NCBI GenBank assembly: GCA_049421025.1
Contig: JBMSMG010000023.1
Coordinates: forward strand, 1-22,950
Direction of reading: 5' to 3'
DNA length: 22,950 bases
Source of the DNA: RGUW01 sp049421025
GTDB lineage: Bacteria; Cyanobacteriota; Cyanobacteriia; PCC-6307; Cyanobiaceae
Shown: one piece after another, positions 1-6,868 of the stretch
Position numbering within the stretch: the stretch's first letter is position 1
Layout of the letters: every line of letters begins with the position of its first letter
Made by a program: the position numbers and the translations under genes
The notes under the pieces: generated by a model
Database searches by the model: none
What the model was told of the DNA's origin: nothing
The model's input: the letters and a program-made list of their open reading frames with translations, nothing else

Positions 1-206
1 TCGGCCACGCTGAGCACCTCAAGGCCATCGGCCTTGGCCTTGTCGGCCGAGCGGCTGCCTGCGTAGAGACCCACCACCACGTTGACCCCGCTGTCCTTGA
101 GGTTCAAGGCGTGGGCATGGCCCTGGGAGCCATAACCAACGATGGCCACCGTTTTGCCGTTCAGCAGGCTGAGGTCGGCGTCGGAGTCGTAATACAGCTT
201 GGCCAT
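1..206 (-). CDS. ilvC: Ketol-acid reductoisomerase, N-terminal part (cut by window start)
   Basis: The enzyme does the second common step of valine/leucine/isoleucine synthesis: NADPH-dependent isomerisation and reduction of acetolactate or acetohydroxybutyrate. Read on the minus strand, the protein starts MAKLYYDSDADLSLLNGKTV and continues into IVGYGSQGHAHALNLKDSG, the Rossmann nucleotide-binding loop (GxGxxG form) typical of IlvC. An Arg/Ser pair (GSRS) in the NADPH-phosphate region follows. Only about 68 codons are present; the rest runs off the left edge. The ATG at 204-206 is chosen because the MAKLYYD opening is usual for cyanobacterial IlvC. The gene is divergent from the small SnoaL-like gene, with about 110 bp between them. 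I see no other feature in that gap. Confidence 0.95.
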   Translation of the reverse strand, partial: MAKLYYDSDADLSLLNGKTVAIVGYGSQGHAHALNLKDSGVNVVVGLYAGSRSADKAKADGLEVLSVA

Positions 207-315
207 CGGGGCGAGCAGCAGGGCTAGGGGCAAGGGTCGAGCTTACGCAAGCGCCTGGACGCTGACGAAACAGCACATGCCACCTACGGTCAGCGCTCTG
301 CGCAGCTGCAGTTCG

Positions 316-816
316 ATGACCACAACAAGCACTGCTTCAACACTCTTTGAAGCGCACATGCAGGCCGAGCTCAACGCCGATCTGACGGGCACGCTGGCCA
401 CCATGGTTGATGAGCCCCATCTGCTGAACCTGGGCTCGGGCACCGGCGGCTGCGGAGCTGCTGGCGTGGCTGAGTTCTACGCCACCAAGCTGATCGGCCA
501 GTTTTTTCCGCCGGATGCCGAATTCATCACGATTTCGCGAACCGAGACCCTGGAACGGCTGGTCGATGAGTTGGTGATCCGCTTCACCCACAGCGAACCG
601 ATCGGCCATTTGCTTCCCGGGGTTGCGGCAACGGGCCGCCGGGTCGAGCTGGCCCTGGTGGTGATCGTGGGCATGGAGGCAGGAAAAGTCGCCTACGAGC
701 ACATCTACTGGGATCAGGCTGGTCTGCTGGCTCAGCTTGGCTTGCTGGATCCGACAGGCCTGCCGATCGACCCAAGAGCCGCCGGAAGGCTGCTCACCTA
801 CACAGGCAAGGGCTGA
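316..816 (+). CDS. SnoaL/NTF2-fold small protein, dienelactone-hydrolase-tail type
   Basis: The protein has about 166 residues and a SnoaL-like (nuclear transport factor 2) fold. It matches the domain often found C-terminal to dienelactone hydrolase (carboxymethylenebutenolidase) proteins. The recognisable parts are TGGCGAAGVAEFYATKLIGQ, then SRT...ERLVDELVIRFTH, then LPGVAATGRRVEL, and finally the signature YEHIYWDQAGLLAQLGLLDP near residues 127-146. The alpha/beta-hydrolase part of such fusions is missing, so this is a stand-alone version. Its ligand and reaction are unknown. The ATG at 316 is chosen because the family similarity begins just after it; an in-frame ATG at 277 would add 13 residues. 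Its TGA stop directly abuts the stop of clpP on the other strand, with no base between. Confidence 0.8.
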   Translation: MTTTSTASTLFEAHMQAELNADLTGTLATMVDEPHLLNLGSGTGGCGAAGVAEFYATKLIGQFFPPDAEFITISRTETLERLVDELVIRFTHSEPIGHLLPGVAATGRRVELALVVIVGMEAGKVAYEHIYWDQAGLLAQLGLLDPTGLPIDPRAAGRLLTYTGKG

Positions 817-1419
817 TTACGCCTCGCTGGGATGGGCAATGACGCGGTCAATCAGGCCGTAGTCCTTGGCTTCGGCGGCGCTCATGAAGTAGTCGCGGTC
901 GGTGTCTTTTTCGATCTTTTCGAAGGCCTGGCCGGTCATCTCAGCCATTGAGCGGTTGAGCATGTCCTTGATGCGCAGGATCTCCTTGGCCTCGATTTCA
1001 ATGTCGCTGGCCTGGCGCTGGCTGGTGCCGCCCAGGGGCTGGTGAATCATGATGCGGCTGTGGGGCAGGGCAAGCCGCTTGCCCTTGGTGCCGGCGCCCA
1101 GCAGAAACGCTCCCATCGAGGCGGCCAGACCCACGCAGATGGTGACCACGTCAGATTTGACGTATTGCATGGTGTCGTAGATCGCCAGACCGGCGGTCAC
1201 CGAGCCTCCCGGCGAGTTGATGTACAGATAGATCGGCTTGGAGTTGTCCTCCGAATCGAGGTACAGCATCTGCGCCACCAGGGCATTGGCGACAGCGTCG
1301 TTGACCTCAGAGCCCAGAAACAGAATGCGCTCCACCCCCAAACGGGTATAGATGTCGACCCAACGCTCGTATTGGCTGCCGGGGAGGCGGTAGGGAACGC
1401 TGGGAGTGCCGATCGGCAT
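817..1419 (-). CDS. clpP: ATP-dependent Clp protease proteolytic subunit, active (ClpP3-like)
   Basis: This is the serine peptidase of the Clp complex, which degrades proteins unfolded by ClpC/ClpX in the cytoplasm. Its 200 residues are normal for ClpP. The catalytic triad is complete: Ser101 in GLAASMGAFLL, His126 in MIHQPLGG and Asp176 in EKDTDRDYFMS. The oligomer-forming INSPGGSVTAG segment is at about 68-77. The gene lies 74 bp downstream of clpR on the same strand. In cyanobacteria such as Synechococcus elongatus the gene next to clpR is clpP3, and ClpP3/ClpR form a mixed ring; the numeral 3 here rests on that context only. The start is ATG at 1417-1419, opening MPIGTPSVPY. Confidence 0.93.
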   Translation of the reverse strand: MPIGTPSVPYRLPGSQYERWVDIYTRLGVERILFLGSEVNDAVANALVAQMLYLDSEDNSKPIYLYINSPGGSVTAGLAIYDTMQYVKSDVVTICVGLAASMGAFLLGAGTKGKRLALPHSRIMIHQPLGGTSQRQASDIEIEAKEILRIKDMLNRSMAEMTGQAFEKIEKDTDRDYFMSAAEAKDYGLIDRVIAHPSEA

Positions 1420-1493
1420 GGCTGGGGCGGTGAAGGTTGAAGGAAAGGAATCGTCAGATGAGCTCGCAGGGCGGGCTTCTCAGCCCGTCAGCC

Positions 1494-2201
1494 TCAGCCG
1501 ATACCGGCCGGGCTGCGCTCGGCCGCCACAGCGGCAGCGGCCCCACCACCAGGCAAGTCTTTCTGGCTGGTGAGCACCCGATCGATGAGGCCGTACTCCT
1601 TGGCCTCATCGGCGGTGAAATAGGTCATGCGGTCCGAGTCGCGCGAGAGCTGCTCAACGCTCTTGCCGGTGTTGGCCGAGAGCATTTCAAGCATGGTGTG
1701 CTTGTTGTGCAGCACCTCCTTGGCCCTGATCTGAATGTCGGTCGCCTGACCGCGGGCGCCGCTGCGGGGCTGGTGCAACACGATCGAGGCATGCGGCAGG
1801 GCAGCGCGATGCCCCTTGGTGCCGGCACTGAGAATCATCGCGGCGGTGCCCATGGCCTGACCAATGCAGATCGTGTGCACCGGTGGCTTGACGTAGCTGA
1901 TCGTGTCGGCGATCGCAAAGGCTTCAGTCTCGAAGCCGATCGCATCACCTGAGTACCAGCTGGTGCCGGTTGAGTTGATGTAAAAGAAGATCGGCTTATC
2001 GGGGTTGTCAAACTCCAGATACAGAAGCTGAGCAATGATCAGCTCGGTGACATCGATGCCCATCTGACGTTTGGCATCGTCGTCGCTGAACAGGGGCAGA
2101 CCCAGATACACGATCCGCTCTTTGAGCAGAAGGCTTGGCAGATCGGGCGGAGGCGTGCGCATCACCGCTGAATCGCCGTAGTAAGGGGCTGACACCGTCA
2201 T
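1494..2201 (-). CDS. clpR: ClpR, catalytically inactive ClpP paralogue
   Basis: ClpR is a structural subunit of the cyanobacterial/plastid ClpP-ClpR protease ring. The fold matches ClpP throughout, from KERIVYLG through INSTGTSWYSGDAIG, ICIGQAMGTAAMILSAG and VLHQPRSG to EAKEYGLIDRVL. The catalytic Ser position is Gly118 (AMGTAA in place of ASMGA). The His is kept (His143). The Asp position is Met182 (SRDSDRM against KDTDRD). Two of three catalytic residues are therefore gone. A Gly/Ala-rich tail of about 22 residues follows the fold. ATG 2199-2201 (MTVSAPYYGDSAVM) is preferred because this opening is usual for cyanobacterial ClpR; a GTG at 2210 would add three residues. It precedes clpP, 74 bp away, in a likely operon. 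Confidence 0.93.
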   Translation of the reverse strand: MTVSAPYYGDSAVMRTPPPDLPSLLLKERIVYLGLPLFSDDDAKRQMGIDVTELIIAQLLYLEFDNPDKPIFFYINSTGTSWYSGDAIGFETEAFAIADTISYVKPPVHTICIGQAMGTAAMILSAGTKGHRAALPHASIVLHQPRSGARGQATDIQIRAKEVLHNKHTMLEMLSANTGKSVEQLSRDSDRMTYFTADEAKEYGLIDRVLTSQKDLPGGGAAAAVAAERSPAGIG

Positions 2202-2232
2202 CGGCGACACAGATCAGGCATGAACCGCGAGC

Positions 2233-3411
2233 CTAGCGGGGGTTTGCCGCGTCCGGATTGGCACCGGCAGCGGGTTTGGCATTGCGGCGCTTGCGGCCTG
2301 GGGCCTTCTCATCGCTGGCACTGGCGGCAGCAGCAGCAACATCAGGTGCACCATCAAGGCGGGCAAAGACAATGCGACCGGTTGGGTTCTGCAAGGCCCC
2401 GGTGATGATCACCGGCAGGCGCTCACCAATGCGCCCGCGGGCACCCTCGACGACCACCATCGTGCCGTCATCGAGGTAGCCCACACCCTGATCGGCTTCC
2501 TTGCCGTCACGGGCGATCTTGAGCTGCAGCTCATCGCCAGGCTGAACCTCGGGACGCAGGGCGATCACCAGCTCGCTGAGGTTCATCACCTTGAGCTCCT
2601 GCAGCTGGGCCACCTGGGCCAGGTTGTAGTCAGCTGTCAGCAGGGTGCCGCCGGTGTCGGCGGCAAGCTTCTGCAACTTGTCATCAACCCCCTTGCCCTC
2701 GTAGCGGGTGCTGTTGACGACGATGCGCCGGCCATAGCTCTCGCGCAGCTCGGTGAGCAACTTGAGGCCGCGGCGCCCTTTGCCGCGTTTGTCGGCATTG
2801 CTGGAGTCAGCCAGTGCCTGCAGCTCGTCGATGACGCATTGCGCCACGATCACCTGACCCTCGAGCAGGCCCGACTCGAGCAGGCCGCGAATACGGCCGT
2901 CGATGATCACGCTGGTATCAAGGATCTTGGCGCTGGCCGGCTGCAGCACCCCTTCAGCCACCAGCAGGGCCTCGGCGTTGCTGGGGTTGAACAAGCGCAG
3001 CAGGGTGCGTCCGTGCACCTCGGCCAGGTTGTAGCCGAGCACCCCGAAGAACACGTTGCTGAGCACCGCCGCCAGCGGCTTAACGAAAATGATCTCCCAG
3101 GGCAGCGGCAGCAGCAGGATCGGCGCCAGCAGCAGATTGGCCACCAGCAGACCCAGGATCAGCCCCACGGCGCGGCTGATCAGCAGGTCCGTGGGCATGC
3201 TGCGCACCTGGGCCATGAGCCGGCGGCGCAGCTGTTGAAACAGCAGCCCAGAGGTCAGGCCAAACCCCGAGCCCCCAAGTGCCAGCAGGGTGCGCAGGCG
3301 ATCAGGATCATCAACCTGCAGCAGCAGCTGCTCAGGCAGCAGGTCTTCCCCGAGCCAGCCCGCCGCTGCCCCGGAGAACACAAACAGGATCAGGATGAGG
3401 GTATTGACCAT
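2233..3411 (-). CDS. Membrane-anchored PIN-TRAM domain protein (YacL type)
   Basis: This 392-residue protein has a hydrophobic N-terminal region with about four membrane segments (roughly 3-20, 41-58, 80-102 and 106-127). A PIN nuclease domain follows at about 161-285, with acidic residues Asp165 (KILDTSVIIDGRI), Glu196 (CVIDELQAL), Asp243-244 (GVDDKL) and Asp261 (LTADYN). A TRAM RNA-binding domain lies at about 287-350 (PGDELQLKIARDGKEADQGV). The last 40 residues are Ala-rich and basic. This is the architecture of Bacillus YacL and its cyanobacterial homologues. PIN domains are usually Mg-dependent RNases, but the RNA target of this family is not known to me. The start is ATG 3409-3411; the reading frame continues upstream only as antisense to hemW. 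It is divergent from hemW, 77 bp apart, and sits 31 bp before clpR, so it may share a transcript with it. Confidence 0.88.
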   Translation of the reverse strand: MVNTLILILFVFSGAAAGWLGEDLLPEQLLLQVDDPDRLRTLLALGGSGFGLTSGLLFQQLRRRLMAQVRSMPTDLLISRAVGLILGLLVANLLLAPILLLPLPWEIIFVKPLAAVLSNVFFGVLGYNLAEVHGRTLLRLFNPSNAEALLVAEGVLQPASAKILDTSVIIDGRIRGLLESGLLEGQVIVAQCVIDELQALADSSNADKRGKGRRGLKLLTELRESYGRRIVVNSTRYEGKGVDDKLQKLAADTGGTLLTADYNLAQVAQLQELKVMNLSELVIALRPEVQPGDELQLKIARDGKEADQGVGYLDDGTMVVVEGARGRIGERLPVIITGALQNPTGRIVFARLDGAPDVAAAAASASDEKAPGRKRRNAKPAAGANPDAANPR

Positions 3412-3488
3412 GCCGTCAGGCAGCTTGCCTGATTCCAGCCCTTTTGGCCTGCCTGGGTAACCGACCACAACCGCACGCGAGCACCGGG

Positions 3489-4775
3489 GTGGCTTTCCAA
3501 CCACGCAGCGCCTATCTGCATATTCCGTTCTGCCACAGGCGCTGTTTTTACTGCGACTTTGCCGTGGTGCCCCTGGGCGACCTGGCCAACGCCGAAGCCG
3601 GTGCTCCCGGGTCGGCTTCGATTGCGGCCTATCTGACGTTGCTGCTGCGTGAGATCGCAGCCACGCCAAAGGGCGTGCCACTGAGCACGGTGTATCTGGG
3701 CGGCGGCACCCCATCGCTGTTGAGCCCGGCCCAGGTGGGCACCCTGCTGGAGTCTCTGGCCGCACGCTTCGGCCTTGCTACAGGGGCCGAGATCACCTTG
3801 GAGCTCGATCCAGCCAGCTTCGACGAGCAGCGACTGGCGGGCTACCTGGCGGCAGGCGTCAACCGGGTGAGCCTTGGCGGGCAAAGCTTTGACGATGCCG
3901 TGCTCCAGGGTCTGGGGCGGCGGCACCACAGCCGTGACCTGCAACTGGCCTGCAGCTGGCTGCAGGCAGCCCTGCAGCTCGGGCGGCTGAGCAGCTGGAG
4001 CCTCGATCTGATCGAGTCGGTACCAGCCCTTGGCAGCAATCAAGCCGCGCCCGACCTGGAGCACTGGAGATCTCAACTGCAGCAAGCCATCGCCACTGGC
4101 GCACCCCACCTTTCGATCTACGGGCTGACGGTGGAGCCCGGCACCGTGTTCGGCAAGCGGGCCGATCGGGGTGAGCTGCTACTGCCCGATGCCGATCTGG
4201 CTGCCGATCAGCACGAGCTGAGCAGCCAGCTGCTCGGCACAGCGGGCTACGGGCACTACGAAATTTCTAACTACGCCCTGCCGGGCCACGCCTCGCGCCA
4301 CAACCGCGTCTACTGGAGCGGTGCCGACTGGTGGGCCTTTGGACTGGGGGCCACCAGCGCCCATGGCGGCCAGCGCCTGGCGCGTCCGCGCACGCGGCAG
4401 GCCTATGCGAGCTGGGTTGAGAACCTCGAGCAGGGCCTGCTGAACCATGGCGCTGGAGAACCTCAGCCGCCTGCCAGCTCACTGCCACTTGATGAGCTGC
4501 TGCTGGTGGGGCTGCGCCGGCGCGAGGGGGTGCCCATGGCCCAGCTGTTGGCTGACGCTGGCCTGGAGCCGGGCGCGCTTGAGGCGCTCAGCAGGCTGCT
4601 CAAGCCTGAGCAAGAGCAAGGTCTACTACTGATCGAGGGGCCGCGCTGGCGGCTCAGCGATCCGGCTGGACTGGCGTTGAGCAATACGGTGCTGGCGAAG
4701 CTGCTGGGCTGGTGGGAGCGCGTTGGGCCGCCACCCACTGCTGCAGCACCGGCAACGCCTGCTGGCGCAGGTTGA
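3489..4775 (+). CDS. hemW: Radical SAM heme chaperone HemW (HemN-like)
   Basis: HemW is a radical-SAM family protein that binds heme and delivers it to respiratory/photosynthetic proteins. It is often misnamed oxygen-independent coproporphyrinogen oxidase. The 428 residues open MAFQPRSAYLHIPFCHRRCF, with the 4Fe-4S triad Cys15-x3-Cys19-x2-Cys22. Other marks are GGGTPS (71-76), GVNRVSLGGQSF, the segment HNRVYWSGADWWAFGLGATS (281-300), and the C-terminal DELLLVGLRRREGVPM. The GTG at 3489 is chosen because it falls directly before the conserved opening; an upstream TTG at 3444 would add an unconserved stretch. The usual DLIxGLPxQ stretch reads DLIESVPALGSN here, which is atypical. The last 18 residues are Pro/Ala-rich and lie antisense to the conserved end of panB. 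Confidence 0.9.
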   Translation: MAFQPRSAYLHIPFCHRRCFYCDFAVVPLGDLANAEAGAPGSASIAAYLTLLLREIAATPKGVPLSTVYLGGGTPSLLSPAQVGTLLESLAARFGLATGAEITLELDPASFDEQRLAGYLAAGVNRVSLGGQSFDDAVLQGLGRRHHSRDLQLACSWLQAALQLGRLSSWSLDLIESVPALGSNQAAPDLEHWRSQLQQAIATGAPHLSIYGLTVEPGTVFGKRADRGELLLPDADLAADQHELSSQLLGTAGYGHYEISNYALPGHASRHNRVYWSGADWWAFGLGATSAHGGQRLARPRTRQAYASWVENLEQGLLNHGAGEPQPPASSLPLDELLLVGLRRREGVPMAQLLADAGLEPGALEALSRLLKPEQEQGLLLIEGPRWRLSDPAGLALSNTVLAKLLGWWERVGPPPTAAAPATPAGAG

Positions 4776-5496
4776 GCTGCGCCTTGGCAAAGGGGGGCTG
4801 ACGCGGGGTCAAGCCCAGCAGATCGGCCGTGACCAGCACCTGACCATCGCAGCTGGTACCCGCACCGATGCCGATCACCGGAATCACCAGCTGTTGCTGA
4901 AGGCGAGCCGCCAGCTCGGCGGGCACATGCTCGATCACCAGGGCAAAGCAGCCGGCGCGCTGCAACGACTCGGCCTGTTGCAACACGCGCTGCTGGGCCA
5001 CCGGATCGGTGGCCTGGCGGCGGTAGCCGAGCTGATGCACGGCCTGTGGGGTCAGGCCCAGATGCCCCATCACCGGAATGCCGCTGCGCACAAGCCGATC
5101 GATCACCGCCAGCGTCTCGGGTTCAGCACCCTCAAGCTTGACCGCCGCGGCCGGTGATTCCTTGAGCACCCTGCCAGCGGCTGCCACCGCCTCATCGCCG
5201 CTGCACTGATAGCTCAAGAACGGCAGATCCAGAATCAACAGCGGCTGGGCCGCTGGATCTGCCAGCACCGAGGCGACGCCCCGGCCCACCGCACGGCAGT
5301 GGTGCAGCATCTCGTCGAGGGTCACCGGCAGGGTGGTGGCATGCCCTAGAGCCACCATCGCCAGCGAATCGCCGACCAGCACCGCATCGACGCCGGCTTC
5401 AGCCACCCAGGCACCGCTGATCGCATCCCAGGCGGTGAGCAGGGCCAGCGGTGTTCCTTCCTGTTTGCGGCTCAGCCAGTCGCCGGGTCGCAGCAT
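4654..5496 (-). CDS. panB: 3-methyl-2-oxobutanoate hydroxymethyltransferase
   Basis: PanB transfers a hydroxymethyl group from 5,10-methylene-THF to alpha-ketoisovalerate, giving ketopantoate, the first step of pantothenate/CoA synthesis. The barrel motifs are all present: TAWDAISGAWVAEAGVDAVL, metal-binding Asp43 in VGDSLAMVALGH, Asp90 in LDLPFLSY, Glu122 in KLEGA, PVMGHLGLTPQ, the likely catalytic Glu189 in VIEHVP, and PVIGIGAG. The ATG at 5494-5496 (MLRPGDWLSRKQEG) gives 280 residues, near the family norm. Earlier ATG codons would push the gene into the SRP RNA gene on the other strand. The last 21 residues (APTSPAASP...) are not family-like and are antisense to the conserved end of hemW; the two genes overlap by 122 bp tail to tail. 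Confidence 0.94.
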   Translation of the reverse strand: MLRPGDWLSRKQEGTPLALLTAWDAISGAWVAEAGVDAVLVGDSLAMVALGHATTLPVTLDEMLHHCRAVGRGVASVLADPAAQPLLILDLPFLSYQCSGDEAVAAAGRVLKESPAAAVKLEGAEPETLAVIDRLVRSGIPVMGHLGLTPQAVHQLGYRRQATDPVAQQRVLQQAESLQRAGCFALVIEHVPAELAARLQQQLVIPVIGIGAGTSCDGQVLVTADLLGLTPRQPPFAKAQLNLRQQALPVLQQWVAAQRAPTSPAASPAPYCSTPVQPDR

Positions 5497-5526
5497 CGAT
5501 GCGCGAGCAAGACCAGGCTCCCTTGC

Positions 5527-5532
5527 TAGCAT
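5527..5532 (+). promoter_or_regulatory. Possible -10 box (TAGCAT) for the SRP RNA gene
   Basis: TAGCAT matches the TATAAT consensus at four of six positions. It ends six bases before the inferred 5' end of the SRP RNA at 5539, the expected distance. No good -35 hexamer is visible 16-18 bp upstream. Its position in the gap between the panB start and ffs fits, but six-base matches are weak evidence. Confidence 0.35.
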
Positions 5533-5538
5533 CTCAGC

Positions 5539-5635
5539 GACTCGGACCCACGCGGCTCTGACGCCCAAACCTGGTCAGGACCGGAAGGGAGCAGCCACAC
5601 GGGATGCTCAGAGCAGGCGTGGAATCCGGGTCACC
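5539..5635 (+). ncRNA. ffs: Small (4.5S-type) signal recognition particle RNA
   Basis: SRP RNA binds Ffh and helps target membrane and secreted proteins. The conserved Ffh-binding core reads GGTCAGGACCGGAAGGGAGC (5574-5593), the bacterial GGAA-loop hairpin, followed by AGCC on the 3' side. The two ends pair well: GACTCGGA then CCACGC at the 5' end pair with GCGTGG then TCCGGGTC at the 3' end, with a small C/AA internal loop between. This sets the ends near 5539 and 5632-5635 and a length of about 97 nt, usual for cyanobacteria. A TTTT run at 5637-5640 follows and may end transcription. It sits between panB (divergent) and ftsZ (convergent, 23 bp away). Confidence 0.95.
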
Positions 5636-5658
5636 CTTTTGCCATAGGCCGAGCGACC

Positions 5659-6789
5659 TCAGGCCTGATCGGCGGGCTTGGCCTGACGGTTCAGCAGAAA
5701 CGGCGGGATTTTGGCGCCACGCTCCTCGCTGGCCGCCATAAAGCCGCCTGCAGCAGCAAACGCCGGCCGCTCCGCCCGGTAGGCGGTGCCTGTTTCAAAG
5801 CCCGTGGCAATCACGGTGACGTGGATCTCGCCTTCGAGGCGCTCATCGACAACAGCGCCCACGATGATGTTGGCCTCAGGGTCAACGACGTCGTAAATGA
5901 CCTCGGAGGCGGTGGTCATGTCCTCAAGGGTCATGTCCTTGCCGCCGCTGATGTTGATCACACAGCCCTTGGCCCCATCAATGCGGGCTGACTCGAGCAG
6001 GGGGCTGGTCATGGCGGCCTGGGCGGCTTCGCTGGCACGCGAACGGCCCGAACCAACGCCAATACCGAGCAGAGCCGTGCCGGCATCGGCCATCACCGAG
6101 CGCACATCGGCAAAGTCGACATTGACAAGCCCGGGCTTGGTGATGATGTCGCTGATGCCCTTGACACCCATCCGCAGGACATCGTCTGCGGCCCTGAAGG
6201 CGTCATTGAGCGGTGCGCCGGCGATTGCATCACGCAGGCGGTCGTTAGGGATCACGATCAGAGTGTCGACATGCTCAGCCAGGCGGGCGATGCCCTCCTC
6301 GGCCTGACGCATGCGCTTGCGGCCTTCAAAACCGAATGGCTTGGTGACGATGCCAACGGTGAGCGCGCCGACCTCCTTGGCCACTTCAGCCAAGATCGGC
6401 GCCGCGCCGGTGCCGGTGCCGCCCCCCATGCCGGCGGCGATGAACACCAGATCAGCGCCCTGCAGGGATTGCTGCAGCTCGGCGCGCGATTCTTCAGCGG
6501 CCTTCTGGCCGATGACCGGGTTGCCGCCTGCCCCAAGCCCGCGGGTCAGTTTCTGCCCCAGCTGAATGCGCTGCTGGGCGGCTGATTGCAGCAGCGCCTG
6601 GGCATCGGTGTTGAGCACCCGGTAGCCCAGACCCTGAAGATCGGCTGTGATCATGCGGTTGACAGCGTTGCTGCCGCCGCCGCCGACACCAATCACCTCG
6701 ATGCGGGCCGACTGGCTGGGCACGATCCCCGCGGGGCTGGAGCCGGCTTGCGTCATCGGGGCCTCAATGCCGTTGCTGATGGGCTGCAT
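5659..6789 (-). CDS. ftsZ: Cell division GTPase FtsZ
   Basis: FtsZ polymerises into the division ring. From the ATG at 6787-6789 it has 376 residues: the GTP-binding start IEVIGVGGGGSNAVNRM (30-46), the tubulin signature GGGTGTG (122-128), the catalytic T7 loop NVDFADVRS (223-231) and a short linker. The C-terminal peptide IPPFLLNRQ (361-369) is the docking tail of the cyanobacterial type (IPxFL). A second ATG at 6756 (MTQAGSSPAG) has GAGG five bases upstream, the clearest Shine-Dalgarno in the window, and may be the true start, giving 365 residues. It is last in the run miaB-ddl-unknown-ftsQ-ftsZ, 79 bp after ftsQ. Its stop faces the SRP RNA 3' end. Confidence 0.96.
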   Translation of the reverse strand: MQPISNGIEAPMTQAGSSPAGIVPSQSARIEVIGVGGGGSNAVNRMITADLQGLGYRVLNTDAQALLQSAAQQRIQLGQKLTRGLGAGGNPVIGQKAAEESRAELQQSLQGADLVFIAAGMGGGTGTGAAPILAEVAKEVGALTVGIVTKPFGFEGRKRMRQAEEGIARLAEHVDTLIVIPNDRLRDAIAGAPLNDAFRAADDVLRMGVKGISDIITKPGLVNVDFADVRSVMADAGTALLGIGVGSGRSRASEAAQAAMTSPLLESARIDGAKGCVINISGGKDMTLEDMTTASEVIYDVVDPEANIIVGAVVDERLEGEIHVTVIATGFETGTAYRAERPAFAAAGGFMAASEERGAKIPPFLLNRQAKPADQA

Positions 6790-6868
6790 TATGTCGTTCA
6801 AAGCTGCGTGGGGTCTGCGGCGATGACACACCTTTGCGCGTTTGGCTCCAAGGCGCAACGACCTGTGT

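Noticed and set aside
1909..1916. HIP1 octamer GCGATCGC as a possible repeated element
   Set aside because: By eye I find only this one and another at 17025-17032 in 23 kb, which is not an enrichment.
2839..3432. 197-codon plus-strand frame opposite the PIN-TRAM gene
   Set aside because: It is very Gln/His/Arg-rich, a typical mirror of Leu/Ala-rich coding on the other strand, with no family match.
2233..3765. PIN-TRAM protein extended to 510 residues
   Set aside because: The added 118 residues are antisense to hemW and show no conservation; the membrane segment begins right at ATG 3409-3411.
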